64,000 nt of DNA, taken from the NCBI GenBank assembly GCA_000181795.3, contig CM012955.1, positions 10,224,928 through 10,288,927 on the forward strand, given 5' to 3'. Source of the stretch: Trichinella spiralis (Eukaryota > Nematoda > Enoplea > Trichinellida > Trichinellidae). The notes beneath the pieces were generated by a model, which saw only the letters and a list, made by a program, of their open reading frames with translations, had not been told where the DNA came from and did not search any database. Position 1 is the stretch's first letter. Each line of letters starts with the position of its first letter. A program made the translations under genes and the position numbers. Below, piece after piece: positions 1 to 12,004 of this stretch.

Positions 1-16
1 TCCACTGCATTGTGAA

Positions 17-446
17 TATTTAGAGAAAGTGAATTCAAATAGCCACATGTGGTATCAATCATGAGCTTAAACAATGAAAAAGATGGTAACCGTAAATGGA
101 TTCCATGAAATGTTTGCTTTTTAGCAAAGTAAACACTTACAACGCTTGCGTTTTGATTCGCATCAAATAATGATTATTTAACAGCAATAATATCAAAAAT
201 TCAATTCAATTGATTGTAAAAAACGATAGATTAGTAGAAATCTAATAGATTTGTTATCAAAAATGTTTCATGTGCAGAAATTAGCAGTAATCGCAGCCGT
301 TGGAAGACAGTTAATGTTGGACAAATTTCCTATGTATTAATATAGGCAATAGACAAATTTAGACCCCATTTATTCGAATACTATTCTGTAGTTTCTAATG
401 GAACTTTGCATAACAATATTGGTAATCATTATGAATGTCCAGAATT
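17..446. repeat. Diverged direct repeat, copy A
   Basis: About 430 bases that reappear at 1546-1975 in the same orientation with roughly 80 percent identity by eye. Shared anchors include GTGAATTCAAATAGCCACA, AATGATTATTTAACAGCAAT and GTTTCTAATGGAACTTTGCA in the same order and spacing. No open reading frame, terminal inverted repeat or target-site duplication is evident, so the element type is unknown. Confidence 0.8.
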
Positions 447-1545
447 AAAATAAACAGGAAATTTTTAAAAAAGAACTTTCTCTGATTTTCGCGAGAACAA
501 CCATAATATATACATATTCCATGAAATTTTGCAATTTTTGAGAAATCCAGAAAAAAGTGGGAAGCATACCCATGTAATAAGAAAAGCAGTATTCCAAATT
601 CAGAGGCCATTTATTCCTCAACAACTGTGTAAAGCAGATTGAAGCTCTAGAAAACACTTTACTTTATCAATATGAAACTAAAAACATCAAAAAAAAATTC
701 CAAATTTCGAAAACAAAATTTTCGCTGATTTTCGCAAAAACAATCAAGTCTATAGTCCATGAAATTTTGCAATTTTTGAGAAAAATTTTTTTTTTCCAAA
801 AATTAATTCAATTGATTTATATCGGTAGAAAATTATTCGCTAACTATTATAAAATTATACCGACAGCTCCGGATGGAACGTTTGTTAAGATATATAAAAA
901 AGTAAAACCGAAATAAGATTTTAACGAAGTCGAAATAAATAGGAATAAAAATTAAAAGTATAATAAATGTGAACAATGAATGATGTCTTTAATTTTTACA
1001 ACAAAACTATCAATGTTTTTCTCCAAAAAAATGAATTGACCTTAATAAGAATTGCTCCCTGATTTTCATTAAAGCAACAGAAACTTTCAAAATTAAGAAC
1101 CTTCGTTCACTGAATTTTTTTGACTTATTACAATTCAGAGATAAGAATTATCCAAAATTATCACATTAGAAAGCTATTTACCGACAATATGCCAGTATTT
1201 TTCATTCTATAAATTTCAAATGCTCAAACCGACAAATATATCAAATTTCTGAAAAAATCATCTATTGGGGGTTATTAAAAATTTACATACCTATAAATGG
1301 CGCACAATTTCTTGCAATATTTATAAAATTGTTTTACAATATGCCGTTGTTTCTGAGGAGCATGGAATAAGTTTCACCATGCAAACTGTTGTATGTCTCT
1401 AAGGATTCGAACAAATACCATACATGGGCCCAAAAGTTTGACATGAATTGTGAATTTATTTAATTACGTTGCATTTTGAATGAATTTTCACCCTGGGGAA
1501 CTGCATATTGTACTGATTATGCAAATCACCATTATATCATTGTTA

Positions 1546-1975
1546 CTTAGCGAAAGTGAATTCAAATAGCCACACATTTGGTATCAATGAGAAGTTTAGT
1601 AAATGAAATAAATGGTAATGGGTACCGCATTCCATGGAATGTTTGCTTTTCAGCAAAGTAAACACTTCCAACGCTTTTGTTTTCATTCGCAGCAAATAAT
1701 GATTATTTAACAGCAATAATTTCAGACATTCCATTCGATTGATCGTAAAAAAATGATAAATTAGTAAAAATCTAATAGATTCGATATCAAAAATGCCTCA
1801 TGTGCATAAATTGCCCGTTATTTCTGTCGTTGAAAGAGAGTTGCTGATGGGCTAATTCCCTGTGTATTAAGATGGACAGTAGAGAAATTTATAGTCCATT
1901 TATTGCAAAACTATTTGGTAGTTTCTAATGGAACTTTGCATGACATTATCAATAATCATTGTGAATGTCTAGAAA
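1546..1975. repeat. Diverged direct repeat, copy B
   Basis: Second copy of the 17-446 repeat. Both copies are followed by a shorter motif with TTTCGC, a run of A, CATGAAATTT and TTTGAGAAA-like words, which recurs around 474-556, 718-790, 2002-2072 and 2365-2442. The whole looks like an old, decayed repeat family or a local segmental duplication. Confidence 0.8.
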
Positions 1976-4900
1976 TAAAAAAAAACTTCAAATTTCGAAA
2001 AAGGACTTTCGCCGTTTTTCATTAAAAGCAAGTCCATAGCCCTTGAAATTTGCACTTTTCGTGAAAAGCCTTGATTCCAAAAATGGACTCTATGGGCATC
2101 AGTGGATCGGAAACAATTAACGGAGTACAGCAAATTTATATTCGGCGATCCCGGTTGCCTAGCTGTCGAGGTGGGACGAAAATACTGGGTAGCTTACCAT
2201 TCTTTTAAGATTCGCAAAGTGCCATCTTTACAGGCGCATTTTTCCACAGCTTTTGACCAATTTCTGGTGAAACTATGCATAGTATCATCAGTGATCACTT
2301 TGGAAGTCTAGCAGTCATAAAAATTCGAGGAAAAAAAGTTGTTAAAAAAGTGCTTTGGAAAAAAAAATTTTTGCCGTTTTTTGCATAAATTGCAAAAGTG
2401 AAGCCCATGAAAGTTCGAAATTTTCGTGAAATCCTTAAAATCTGACTTCAATTGCGATAGTTGAACATGGAATAAAACATATTCGCATATTGATTTTGCG
2501 CGGTGTATAATTTTGCTACTTTATGTGATTGTATTTTCACTGTTCACTGGACGCGAATGTTAGTCATGCTAATTGAAATTTTTCGTTTTTTTGCTTATGG
2601 TTTATAATAATCTTACAATTAATTTTTTTAGAAAATTGTATTTTTGTAAATTTTTGAACAAGAATACCTCTGAAAATGTGGAGTCTCTTCGTATCTCAGG
2701 AATAGCGTGTCAAGGCACTTCGTAGAACACTCACCAACTTTTGAGCTATGAATAAACAGAATGATCGATCCATTTCATTCTAACTGAGTTTTCTCTTTGA
2801 TTGTTTCCTCTGAATTGGACGTTAGCTTATCTGTTGACCTGAAGGCATTGTATAATTGCTAATAATTTTTCTTCTGTACTATTTCACGCTAGCAACATGC
2901 ATGCACAATGGTTTTTGGTCTTATTTGTTTTGGCTAGCTGAATACCATTTTAAGTGCTCACATTTTCCAAAGATTTTTAGTGATAACGCACTTTATTAAA
3001 AATGGCAGCATTCAAATCAGCATCTGTAATTGCAATTGAGATGTTCAATAAAATTTTATTCAAATGTAATGCAAAAATTGTTTCACATTTTGATGCTGAT
3101 ATTTTTTGTTGTTTTTAAATTTTGACAGAAAGCAGTTTTGATGAGAGCAATTTCATTTAAGAATAACGTTGTTAATATCCTATAAAGTTATTATTTTCAG
3201 ATGTTTTTATAACTGTATGCCGTCAAATTCCCTTCAGATAAACTTTGAAACCAATTACAATAAATTCTGCGGCCTTATACGCTTGGGGTAAGGAGGGAAC
3301 TAAATGTTATTTATCATTGCAGCGGGTGCAGTGTCTAGAATAAACATGATCTCATTTCTAAGTAAAAATATTCCAAAATTACAGTACCATATTATTATTT
3401 TGTATTAACTGGCATTTTCTTTTCGAATTTCATTTTTAAAACAAAATCATTAATTACTTAAATGACAAGCATTTTGCAAGCATCACTTTTTCATCTTTTG
3501 AAAGTTGTTTTTCATAGAACGAAATTAAACTAGAATCTTTGATTAAGCGTTAAAGATTACGTTAGCGTAGTTTTTTGTGAATTTGAGAAAAGGAATACTA
3601 CACTAGCGAAGAAAGCGTTACCCAACGTACAATTAATATATGAACACATAAATACTGCTTGAAGAAACAACGAATCAATGCTACTACAATTTAAAGGAAA
3701 GTTGAATGGAAAAATAAAATATTAATAATTATTTGAAGTTTAATCAGTACTTCAAATTTTTGAAAGGAATTGAAAATAGCCTTTGTTTGTATTTAACATT
3801 TTTTACCCGTTCATTGTTTTATGATTATTACTAATACAACTATAGAATGAATGATTCGTGTAATCATTTGAACAGAGCTACTGTTCAGAGTAAATACTGC
3901 ATTTTATTTATTTCAACGCTGCTTTCATGTTAATAACTTTTTTACAGAACGCTTTATAAAATAATAATTAATGATCCTTAATTTGAACATACAGATGCAT
4001 GTTCAGATTAAAATTTCTTTGAAATTTATTCAGTAACACAACAATGCATTATTACTAAAGTAATAACGCAAGCGTAACTAGATTTTTATCGCTATTTTAT
4101 CACTGTATACTAGCTATTTATTCATTGTAATTTATAAGGAGAGATATTTTATGACTTTATTTTGAGAATAAAGTACTTTTTCACGATGGTGGCCTATAAT
4201 AAAAGTGGCTTTCACGTGGCAGCACTTGATCTGATGAGGCTTGCACTGTTTGCAACGCTTCATTCATCAGTACAATGACAGGGCACAGTTGACATTGCCG
4301 ACATCCTAAGGCAAGAAAAATTTGAGCATTAAAGCATCAAAGATGAAGCACTCAAACAAAGCAAATACTTTGGAACAACTATAGTACTTCTTTGCAACTT
4401 TAATGCTCACTTGAAACAATGATCCAGTTTGAAATTTTCTGCCATAAATTTGAATTTTCTGTAAATGTTGCCTTAAAAAAAATCACATTCGCTAAAATTA
4501 ACAAATGAACAAACATTGCATTTCGCATAAACAGATTTTTTTCACCTTTCATACAACTTTGCATACTTTCATACAACACAATTCATATTGAAAATTTTTC
4601 AATTTTTTCAAGGTTCATTATCACCATTCTGAAACGCATGTATTGTAAAACTGTCTGTTTTGCTTATAAATTCTAGCCATGTTGTGCTGTTTTTTATCAA
4701 AAAGTGACACTTTTTATGTAGTTACATTTGATTATTTTAAGTTGGCTTTCAAGGTCTTAAAGAGAATAGGGCCGCCACACCTTTTGTTCATTGCCCTGAG
4801 CATAATGATTAATATCACGCTATGGCCAGCGGCTTATCAAGAGCTCAGCTAGGCGCGGCGCGACAAATCGACGCCAGACGACCACATAAAATATAGCCCC

Positions 4901-5243
4901 ACCCTGATTTTGACAGGCGCACCCAATCCTAGCAAAGCACATGCACGTGCAGTTACGTACAAATGCACGATTTGTTTATTTAAAAAAATATGCAAGGGCA
5001 CAATGACCGAATGTGATGTAATTGGGAATACATGCTGCAGACACACACATATATATATATTTATTTATATTTATTTATTTATTTATATATTTATAGGTAT
5101 TTCTATACAAACACGTCTTCATATGTATACAATTTTGAGAGTATATTAGAGCGGTAATGCATAAGCAAAAGCAACGGAGTCTACCTCGACCAGACTGCTT
5201 TGTAAAATAATGTAAATGAACACATAAATAAGTTAAGCAGTGC

Positions 5244-6454
5244 TCAGCATGGGCGTACGCCTTTGTAGTATGCTTTGTATAAGTCATTACTAGGAAATTC
5301 CTCAATTGCTGGTTCTCCATTTCGACTGACGCATGCAATACCCTTATCGCCAATAATGCGGAAGCAGCCAGGACTGATGCTGTAAGAACCTTCACCCACC
5401 TTAAATGCAAGGATTGGATTGAATATGCCGCTTAGGCAACAACGGTAAATAACAAAATCTGTACTTGATAAAAGCAGCTTATTGTCTGCAACAGCACGTT
5501 GTCGTCATTTTGACTGCATTTGCGTAAAAATCTATGCGGTGGAACTCCATCAATCCACTGGCAACCAAGTCGACGTTCAATAACTCGGTTCTGATCTTTC
5601 TGAACACAACCAACAAGCTGATGATTTGAGTGATCTTTACGAACAGTACACTGATAAATTGCGTTGTCAACAAAATACCGATCACCGTCCATCAGACGTT
5701 GGTGATCATGCATACAGCCTACACACTTTTTTACAGCTCTGCCAGCTTCAATTGTGCATGCATACCTAAAAGGAGCCCATTTTCACAATATTATAGCAAT
5801 GTATGGTGACAGCTGTTTACCAAAATTTATCTTCTTCAAAAGTATCACCGATGCTATAACGCTGCCCTTTGTGAATGCAAGCCACTGGACGGATGGCAGT
5901 TGCGCCGTTGGCTTTACGATAACATTGGAAAAAAAAATCTCCCTTTGGAAACTCCTCACCAAGTTGATAGCGCTGGTCATGATAAACACAACCACCAACT
6001 TCCATAACAAGTGTTTCACCAAGAGGTTTGCAAATATACCAAAAGCTGCGGTCTGCCCAAGTGTCACGAGAATAATATACTGTTCCATTGACAACACAGC
6101 CGACATACTTGAAATAGAGGATGTTGTTTTTGTCCAAAGCACACATCAGCTGATATCCAGACACTGCGAACGTTTCCCAAAGACTAAGTTGTTTTCCATC
6201 TTGTGTTATGCAACCTTTGGGCCTGAGCTTACCATTAGTACAATGATACACGTATCGTCCTTTGGTAACCTGTAGCATGGATCGGGATAAAATTTTCACT
6301 TCATATCGCCAAATTACCAAATACTCACCTCCATACCGTCAGTGTAGCCACCAGGACAGAGCTTGCGCTTGGTTAACCTCCAGCTGGACTGGTCAGCTCT
6401 GGATGAATCCAACAGACAAAGCGCAACCGCGGCGACCACAATAAGCGGTGTCAT
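5244..6454 (-). CDS. Secreted MIG-18-like repeat protein (nematode fibronectin-I-type modules)
   Basis: Four exons read on the minus strand: 6454-6329, 6269-5821, 5765-5465 and 5399-5244, 1032 nt, 343 residues, with introns of 34-65 bp scale and all phases consistent. The first exon encodes a clear signal peptide (MTPLIVVAAVALCLL..., likely cleaved after SSRA). The mature part is a string of cysteine-containing modules of about 60-70 residues with the recurring pattern GC-x3-G-x2-Y-x2-G, then an aromatic and YxC (for example GCVVNGTVYY, GCVYHDQRYQLGE, ACIHKGQRYSIGD). This matches the MIG-18-like fibronectin type I domain family of nematodes, whose founding member is a secreted extracellular-matrix factor for gonad cell migration. 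The last exon adds a distinct end module (SPGCFRIIGDKGIACV). The exact module count and function are inferred; the family assignment is fairly sure. Confidence 0.85.
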
Positions 6455-6571
6455 TTTGAAGAATTTCCACAAGACTTATGGAATTGCACAGTTATAATTT
6501 CTTTATTGCAGTCGCCAAAGGGAAAGACTGCTACTACTCCAACACAACTGAACAACCGCCGCTGTTCGTTG

Positions 6572-6580
6572 CTTTATATA
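6572..6580 (-). promoter_or_regulatory. TATA box of the MIG-18-like gene
   Basis: On the minus strand the word GTATATAAAGC lies about 120 bases upstream of the ATG at 6454, in otherwise non-repetitive, more GC-rich sequence. The spacing leaves room for a short 5' untranslated region. Confidence 0.55.
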
Positions 6581-6599
6581 CGCTTGGAAAGTCGCTTGT

Positions 6600-9500
6600 C
6601 ATTTTTTATCGCAAGGAGTGGCACGATTGAATTGGGACAAGTTATGACATCTATTATGTAGGTTATATGAAACCAGACAAAGTACGCTTATCTTTGGCCT
6701 GTGACTCCACTACAAGTTGGAAGCATGGTTTGAACCGTAGTTCAGAGCGCCCCCTGTCAAGTAGTGGTTTCGTGGTGAGAAACCTGGAAAGGAAGGAAGG
6801 AAGCCGGACCATGAGGAAACAAAGAGAGAACCTGTAAATACCAGTTCTGAGCAGAAACTTGCTCAGCCAAATCTTATTGCCACAGCAGATGAGCAGGTTT
6901 GGGCCCCAAAGTGCCATTTCCTGCAGGAAAAATGATTTTACGACGACAACAGAAGCGGCTAAGGAGTGGTACGCATCACTGATTTCAAGCAGCGATTTCA
7001 ATCTTATCAATTGGCATCAAACAGTTGACAAAAAAGCCAAATTTTACAAAAGCTTTGACAGATATTTGCAGGAAAAATCTCTGAAGTCCTATTCTTCGTC
7101 TGAATTTTTTTAATTCATAATTTTATACAATCAAAAAAAATGCTGTCCATCAAGGCATCTTTTATAATATTTACAATACGAAGTGAAACGATCTCAGCAA
7201 ATCTTTTTTTTTACAAATGTAAAACTACATAAACTATAACTTCATGGACAATTGTCACTTGTTTGAACATAAAAAACGATATTCATTGATTTGTTTACAG
7301 TTGATTGCTGACAGTATTTTTAAAATTAAAGTGATGGATTTTTTTTAAGCTTTAACTTACAACTTAGATATTTCAATGGAAGTGCATTAATTTGTCGAAG
7401 AAGTTCTCTTTTTAATGTTAATGTTTTTCAAAGTGTGAAAAAACAAATAAATAAAAGACGATTTCAGTTATAGGTTTTGTTCAGATTTGCTTCGGGCTGT
7501 TGAAGTGTATTTTGTCATTCATGTAGAATGCATCTGGTTTTTGTTATCATCTTTCTTTGCTTTTATGTTCTTCATGTTTATGCAAAAACATTGAAGCTTG
7601 TCAAAAAGAGCATAAATTTCGAAGAAAGCAAAGAAAGTTCGACGTTTGCAATCGAACAGAAATATCAGCGAAAGTGCAAAAATAGCTTTGCAATTTCAAA
7701 ACAGATGTATTCAAATTTGAAGTATGTTAGTATTATTTTTAGAGTACTCAAAAAATTTGACAAACAACTACAAAATTAATCCTCTGGTTACAACGTTTCT
7801 TAAGATGGTAATCAATCTGCTTGTATAGAATAGAACGTTTTTGAATTCGAACACACAGCACTGGAAATGATGGAAAGTTGTTGTTGATGCAGAGTGATGC
7901 GAACTGATGTCAACGGGCAAAAGATACTTTTTTTTAGTGTAACAAAGTGGAATAGTGTTCAAAATAAGAAAGATGGCTGATTTTCAAATCAGATTGCCCA
8001 AAAGAGGCATTTCCCGTTTAAATTGAAATATTTTTGGTGAAAATTAATGCAATTTATTTTCTTGAAAAATACAAACTGAACTTAAATAATTTCTGATGAA
8101 TGTTATGCTCGTGTTATTAACGAAGAAAATTTGAAAATCGAATAATAGAAAATTCCAACCAAACTCAATAAAATATTAAACTAAGTTGAACAATTTGGTC
8201 AAATTTGAAAAATACTAATTAATAATTTTGTCAACAGAACAAAATTAAACATCCAATGCACCAGTCGACAATGAAAGCAGCCTATGAAAAATGCGCTCGA
8301 TTTGTTTGTTCAAAGCAGATATTTGTTTTAGGATTAGGAAGTTTCGCTTAATTTGCATGAAAGATTGAAACTGTGCCGGTTCGGCTTAGCAGCTTTTCCA
8401 ATGGAAGCAGCGATTTTGAAAATAAACATTGATTGAACTAATTCAGAACAATGAACAAGAACTTTCCATCTTCAACTTTACACCAAGAAACCGAGTAACT
8501 TTTTTTCCACCCAAAAAAGTTGATGACCCATCTCGAAATTCAGCTTCTGCTAATCATTTGCCTAATTTAAACCAAATGAAACAATAAAAAAAACTAATTG
8601 TAAATAAACATTTGTTTAATGTACTGGGGACGAGGAAATTAATTTACGAAAAAGTCACTCTTCCAACAGCTGCTAATACGTGAAACGTGACGTTGAACTG
8701 CTCATTTCAATAAAAGCATTCGCTGAAATCGAAATGACACTTTTTCCTTTCCAGGTTTCTTTTAACTTTGTTTGTTTTCTGTCATGCTTTCAAAAAAAAT
8801 TTCCATCAAATTATCATGAGAACGATGCAATTTCTCTTGGGTACAATAACAGGCAACAGATACTATTTCAACGGCATTTCTTCAATTTGATAATACCATT
8901 TACAAAACTGCTCATCATTTTTTTTCATTAAAACAACAACGACAACAACAACAATAAGAAGAAGAAGAAGAAGATATAAGGAAAGAATCAGATAATCAAT
9001 TATATCCGGCAAGCAATTGCAACTGGAATGAGGTAAAATACTACGAGAAGTATTGTATTGGATTAACGATGCAACCGTTACAAATGTGCCATATGACTTT
9101 CAGGAAGTTCCGTATGAATAGGCATTTGAAAAAAAAATCAGAAAACAGCATCAAAAAGAAAAAAAACCAAAGTAATCAATCGTATGCTTTAACATGCAAA
9201 AGGTCTGCTTGAAAAATGTAACATCGAACACCACACCGATTCAGACTAGTGATAACGTACGCAGTCGCGTTGTTGAGAATTAATTTAACAGTAGCTTTCG
9301 AAACTCAATCAACGAGGATTTTTATTTTATCACGTGGACAAGAAAAAAGCATGCTTTTTTGCCTTGTTTCTGAACTTGCTTGTTCAAAATTCATTCGCAA
9401 CAAACAAACATGTTTGATTGGAAAAAAAAATAGTAAAGAGTTGTTTATTTATTTTATCGAAAATATACTACAACTTTTTGAAAATAGTCTAGAAATTAAA

Positions 9501-12004
9501 ACAGCAAACAGTAAATAAATAAATGCGGCTAAAAAAGCAGAAACGCTTCAACGGACTTTAAAATGCAATTTACTAGCCAATAATGTGATATACTGTTCGG
9601 ATCGTCTTGCAAAGCCACAAAATGCCCTCGGCAAAACCACCAACATCACTACCGGTGTCATATATCTGTCCTGCTAGCTCAGTGGAAAATTAATTTCCTA
9701 CTGCAAAAAATTTGCAATATTGTTAGACTTTCACTAGTGGTAGATTTAAATTTTAAATTTCAAACAAAAATACCAAGAAATTGCCCAGTTTTTATACGTT
9801 ACTTAATATAACTGTTAGATAATTGTTAGATTTATAAATAGATTGTTCGAAATTTCAACGAAACGTTATATCGTTATTAATCGTCGGCCGCGCCTACCAC
9901 TGGCAGGTGATAAAGATGATAAATTTACAACCAAATTAAAAAATAAAACATAATTAATAATGATGCACTGTTTATTTCAAAATGAATTACTATTACACAA
10001 GCAGCAAAATATAAATATCGAGCAAACGTAATTTTCATTTCATTTTTGGAAAATATCAAAGCTGCTTTTGGGGTTTATCTTTTTTTTTGAAAATACACAT
10101 TCTATTAAAAAATTAGTTCCATGAAAATATGAATAAATAACAATCACATTATTCTGAATATATTTATTTATTTATATTTGTTGCACAGTTTCTAAAAAAA
10201 CACACAGTGCAATGCAGTGTGTGCATTGGAATACGTGCGTGCATACAGTTGTTGTACAAATTTGCATTAAGTTTCAAATATTGAAATGTGAACCTTTTTA
10301 CAACAGAATTCTTCAAAATAGCTTTGTTTTTAATTTATTTAAAAAAGAAAATAAATGTAATGCTGGAAAATTTTTGAAAATTCCTGAAGACGAAACATTT
10401 TTCGAAAACTTTTCCATTTTCAATAGACAATGATATAGAAACGTTTCACTTGAACGAGGATAAAGGTTACAATGATGCTTTTGTCATAATGAATGTTAAA
10501 AGTAAACACAGAAAGTGAGAGAGGCTTGTTGGAAAATTCACAGCATCGCAAAACGACCACACAAGCCGGGAAAAGGAAACGAATGGTCGGTCCACTATTA
10601 CTACTACTATTACTACTAGTAGGGCGTTGGCTGAGAACTGCAATTGATGAAGCTTTCACCTTCACCTTGCGCATGGACCAAAATTAACGACTTGTCACAA
10701 CAAAGGCGTCACATGTCAAACAAACCCATTTCCCAACACTTTAGTTTTGTCCTGCCGCCATTGTGTCGCCACAGCCGCGCCCAATAGCCTTGTAAAGAAA
10801 CACATTTCCAAGGCAAAATTTTTCCGCCGATGATCCTACCACACTGGAAAGTGGAAATCAAAATTTTCAAACCACACCCGTTTTCATAAATGCTCCGTTT
10901 AAAAATTGGAAGAAGCCCCAGTTTAGATACCAAAACAGTATTTCAAAACATGTTTTATCCCAAACAGACGCTGCAATTCCCTGCTGGGGACAGAAATGAC
11001 CCGTTTTCAAATTGAAAATCTTTCCCCATTCACATATGCATTTTACAATCAAAACAGCAGCACATCATTCATCTGCTTCAGTTGCGTGCATTTTTATGAT
11101 TTACAATATCTACAGCACACTTTGATATTACAAATACCCCCACAACTTGAACATCATCACCACCATGACTACAAACCCTGGATCTGCATCAGTGAAACAA
11201 ACACTTCGTCAAAAATTCAACTGAAAAAAAGCCCAGCGGATGTTATTGGTAAAACAAAAATAACAAATCAGACTTAACTTTTTTTGTTTAAAAGAAAGAT
11301 AAAGAACAATCAATATTCATTTGTCATCCGTAAAACTGATACAACTGTTTGCTATATGTTTCGAATGAATTGCATCGTAAATATATTACATTCATATGTC
11401 GCAATAAATTAGAAACAAAACACGCCTAATAAATTTGACGATGATCCATCGAAAACTGCAAGTTGGACATGGTCAAGTTGAAGTTCATCGAAAAATAATC
11501 CCCCCCCCCCCAACTTCACACAGTCAAAACCCAAAACAGAAAACAACTCAATTTCATATACTTTTTTTGAATTCACTTTTTTTCAAATTCAACTCCTTTA
11601 CTTTCGAACAACCATTGAAGCCACTTTCAAAATTGTAAAATAACAACAATGCAGATGTATATATATATATAGTGTGATAATCTATAGTAAAATGCGAAAA
11701 TTTGCTGATTTTCGATAATGAAGAAGCTTTTATCACTTTTTTTATAGTCGTATATTTCTCTTATCTAATTTAGTAGGAAAAAAAACACGCACACCAGCAC
11801 GCTTACAAGTGGCAAAGGAGAAACATTTCTCCGCACAAAATAAATAACATCTCGGCCTCTATGAACATATTATTATTATACAAATATAGCAAATTTAATA
11901 AAGAGAGGAAAAAAAAAGAAATCGATACGCTTAACAAGGAATAATATTGTATTTAACATTGAAAAATAAATTAAAAAATAATTACTTGCTTTTTCTCGTT
12001 ATCA
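6600..12004. other. Intergenic, no supported gene
   Basis: About 5.4 kb, mostly AT-rich. The more GC-rich stretches at 6700-7000 and 10500-11000 carry overlapping short open frames on both strands that resemble no family I know and lack splice-linked partners. A run of 12 C lies at 11500-11511. The 3' untranslated region of the minus-strand SREK1-like gene should begin just below 12005. Confidence 0.6.

Larger units (their letters stand above)
1..5243. other. Intergenic, repeat-bearing, no supported gene
   Basis: AT-rich sequence with the diverged repeat family described separately (copies near 17 and 1546, short motif copies up to about 2442). A patch near 2090-2310 has higher GC and a 69-codon open frame on the plus strand, but I recognise no protein in it. 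TTTA-type microsatellite sequence lies at about 5058-5095 and supplies AATAAA-like signals for the minus-strand gene that ends at 5244. Confidence 0.6.

Noticed and set aside
1395-1415. GGATTCGAAC, which on the minus strand resembles a tRNA T-loop
   Set aside because: No acceptor stem, D-arm or anticodon arm can be folded around it.
2102-2311. 69-codon plus-strand frame near the repeat family
   Set aside because: No recognisable motif, no splice partners, lies within decayed repeat sequence.
6663-7113. Overlapping frames on both strands upstream of the MIG-18-like gene
   Set aside because: Moderate GC but no family resemblance, no signal peptide and no consistent splice sites.
10420-11052. 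Several short frames on both strands at 10.4-11.1 kb
   Set aside because: No similarity recognised; the longest contains a poly-Leu tract from CTA-type repeats.
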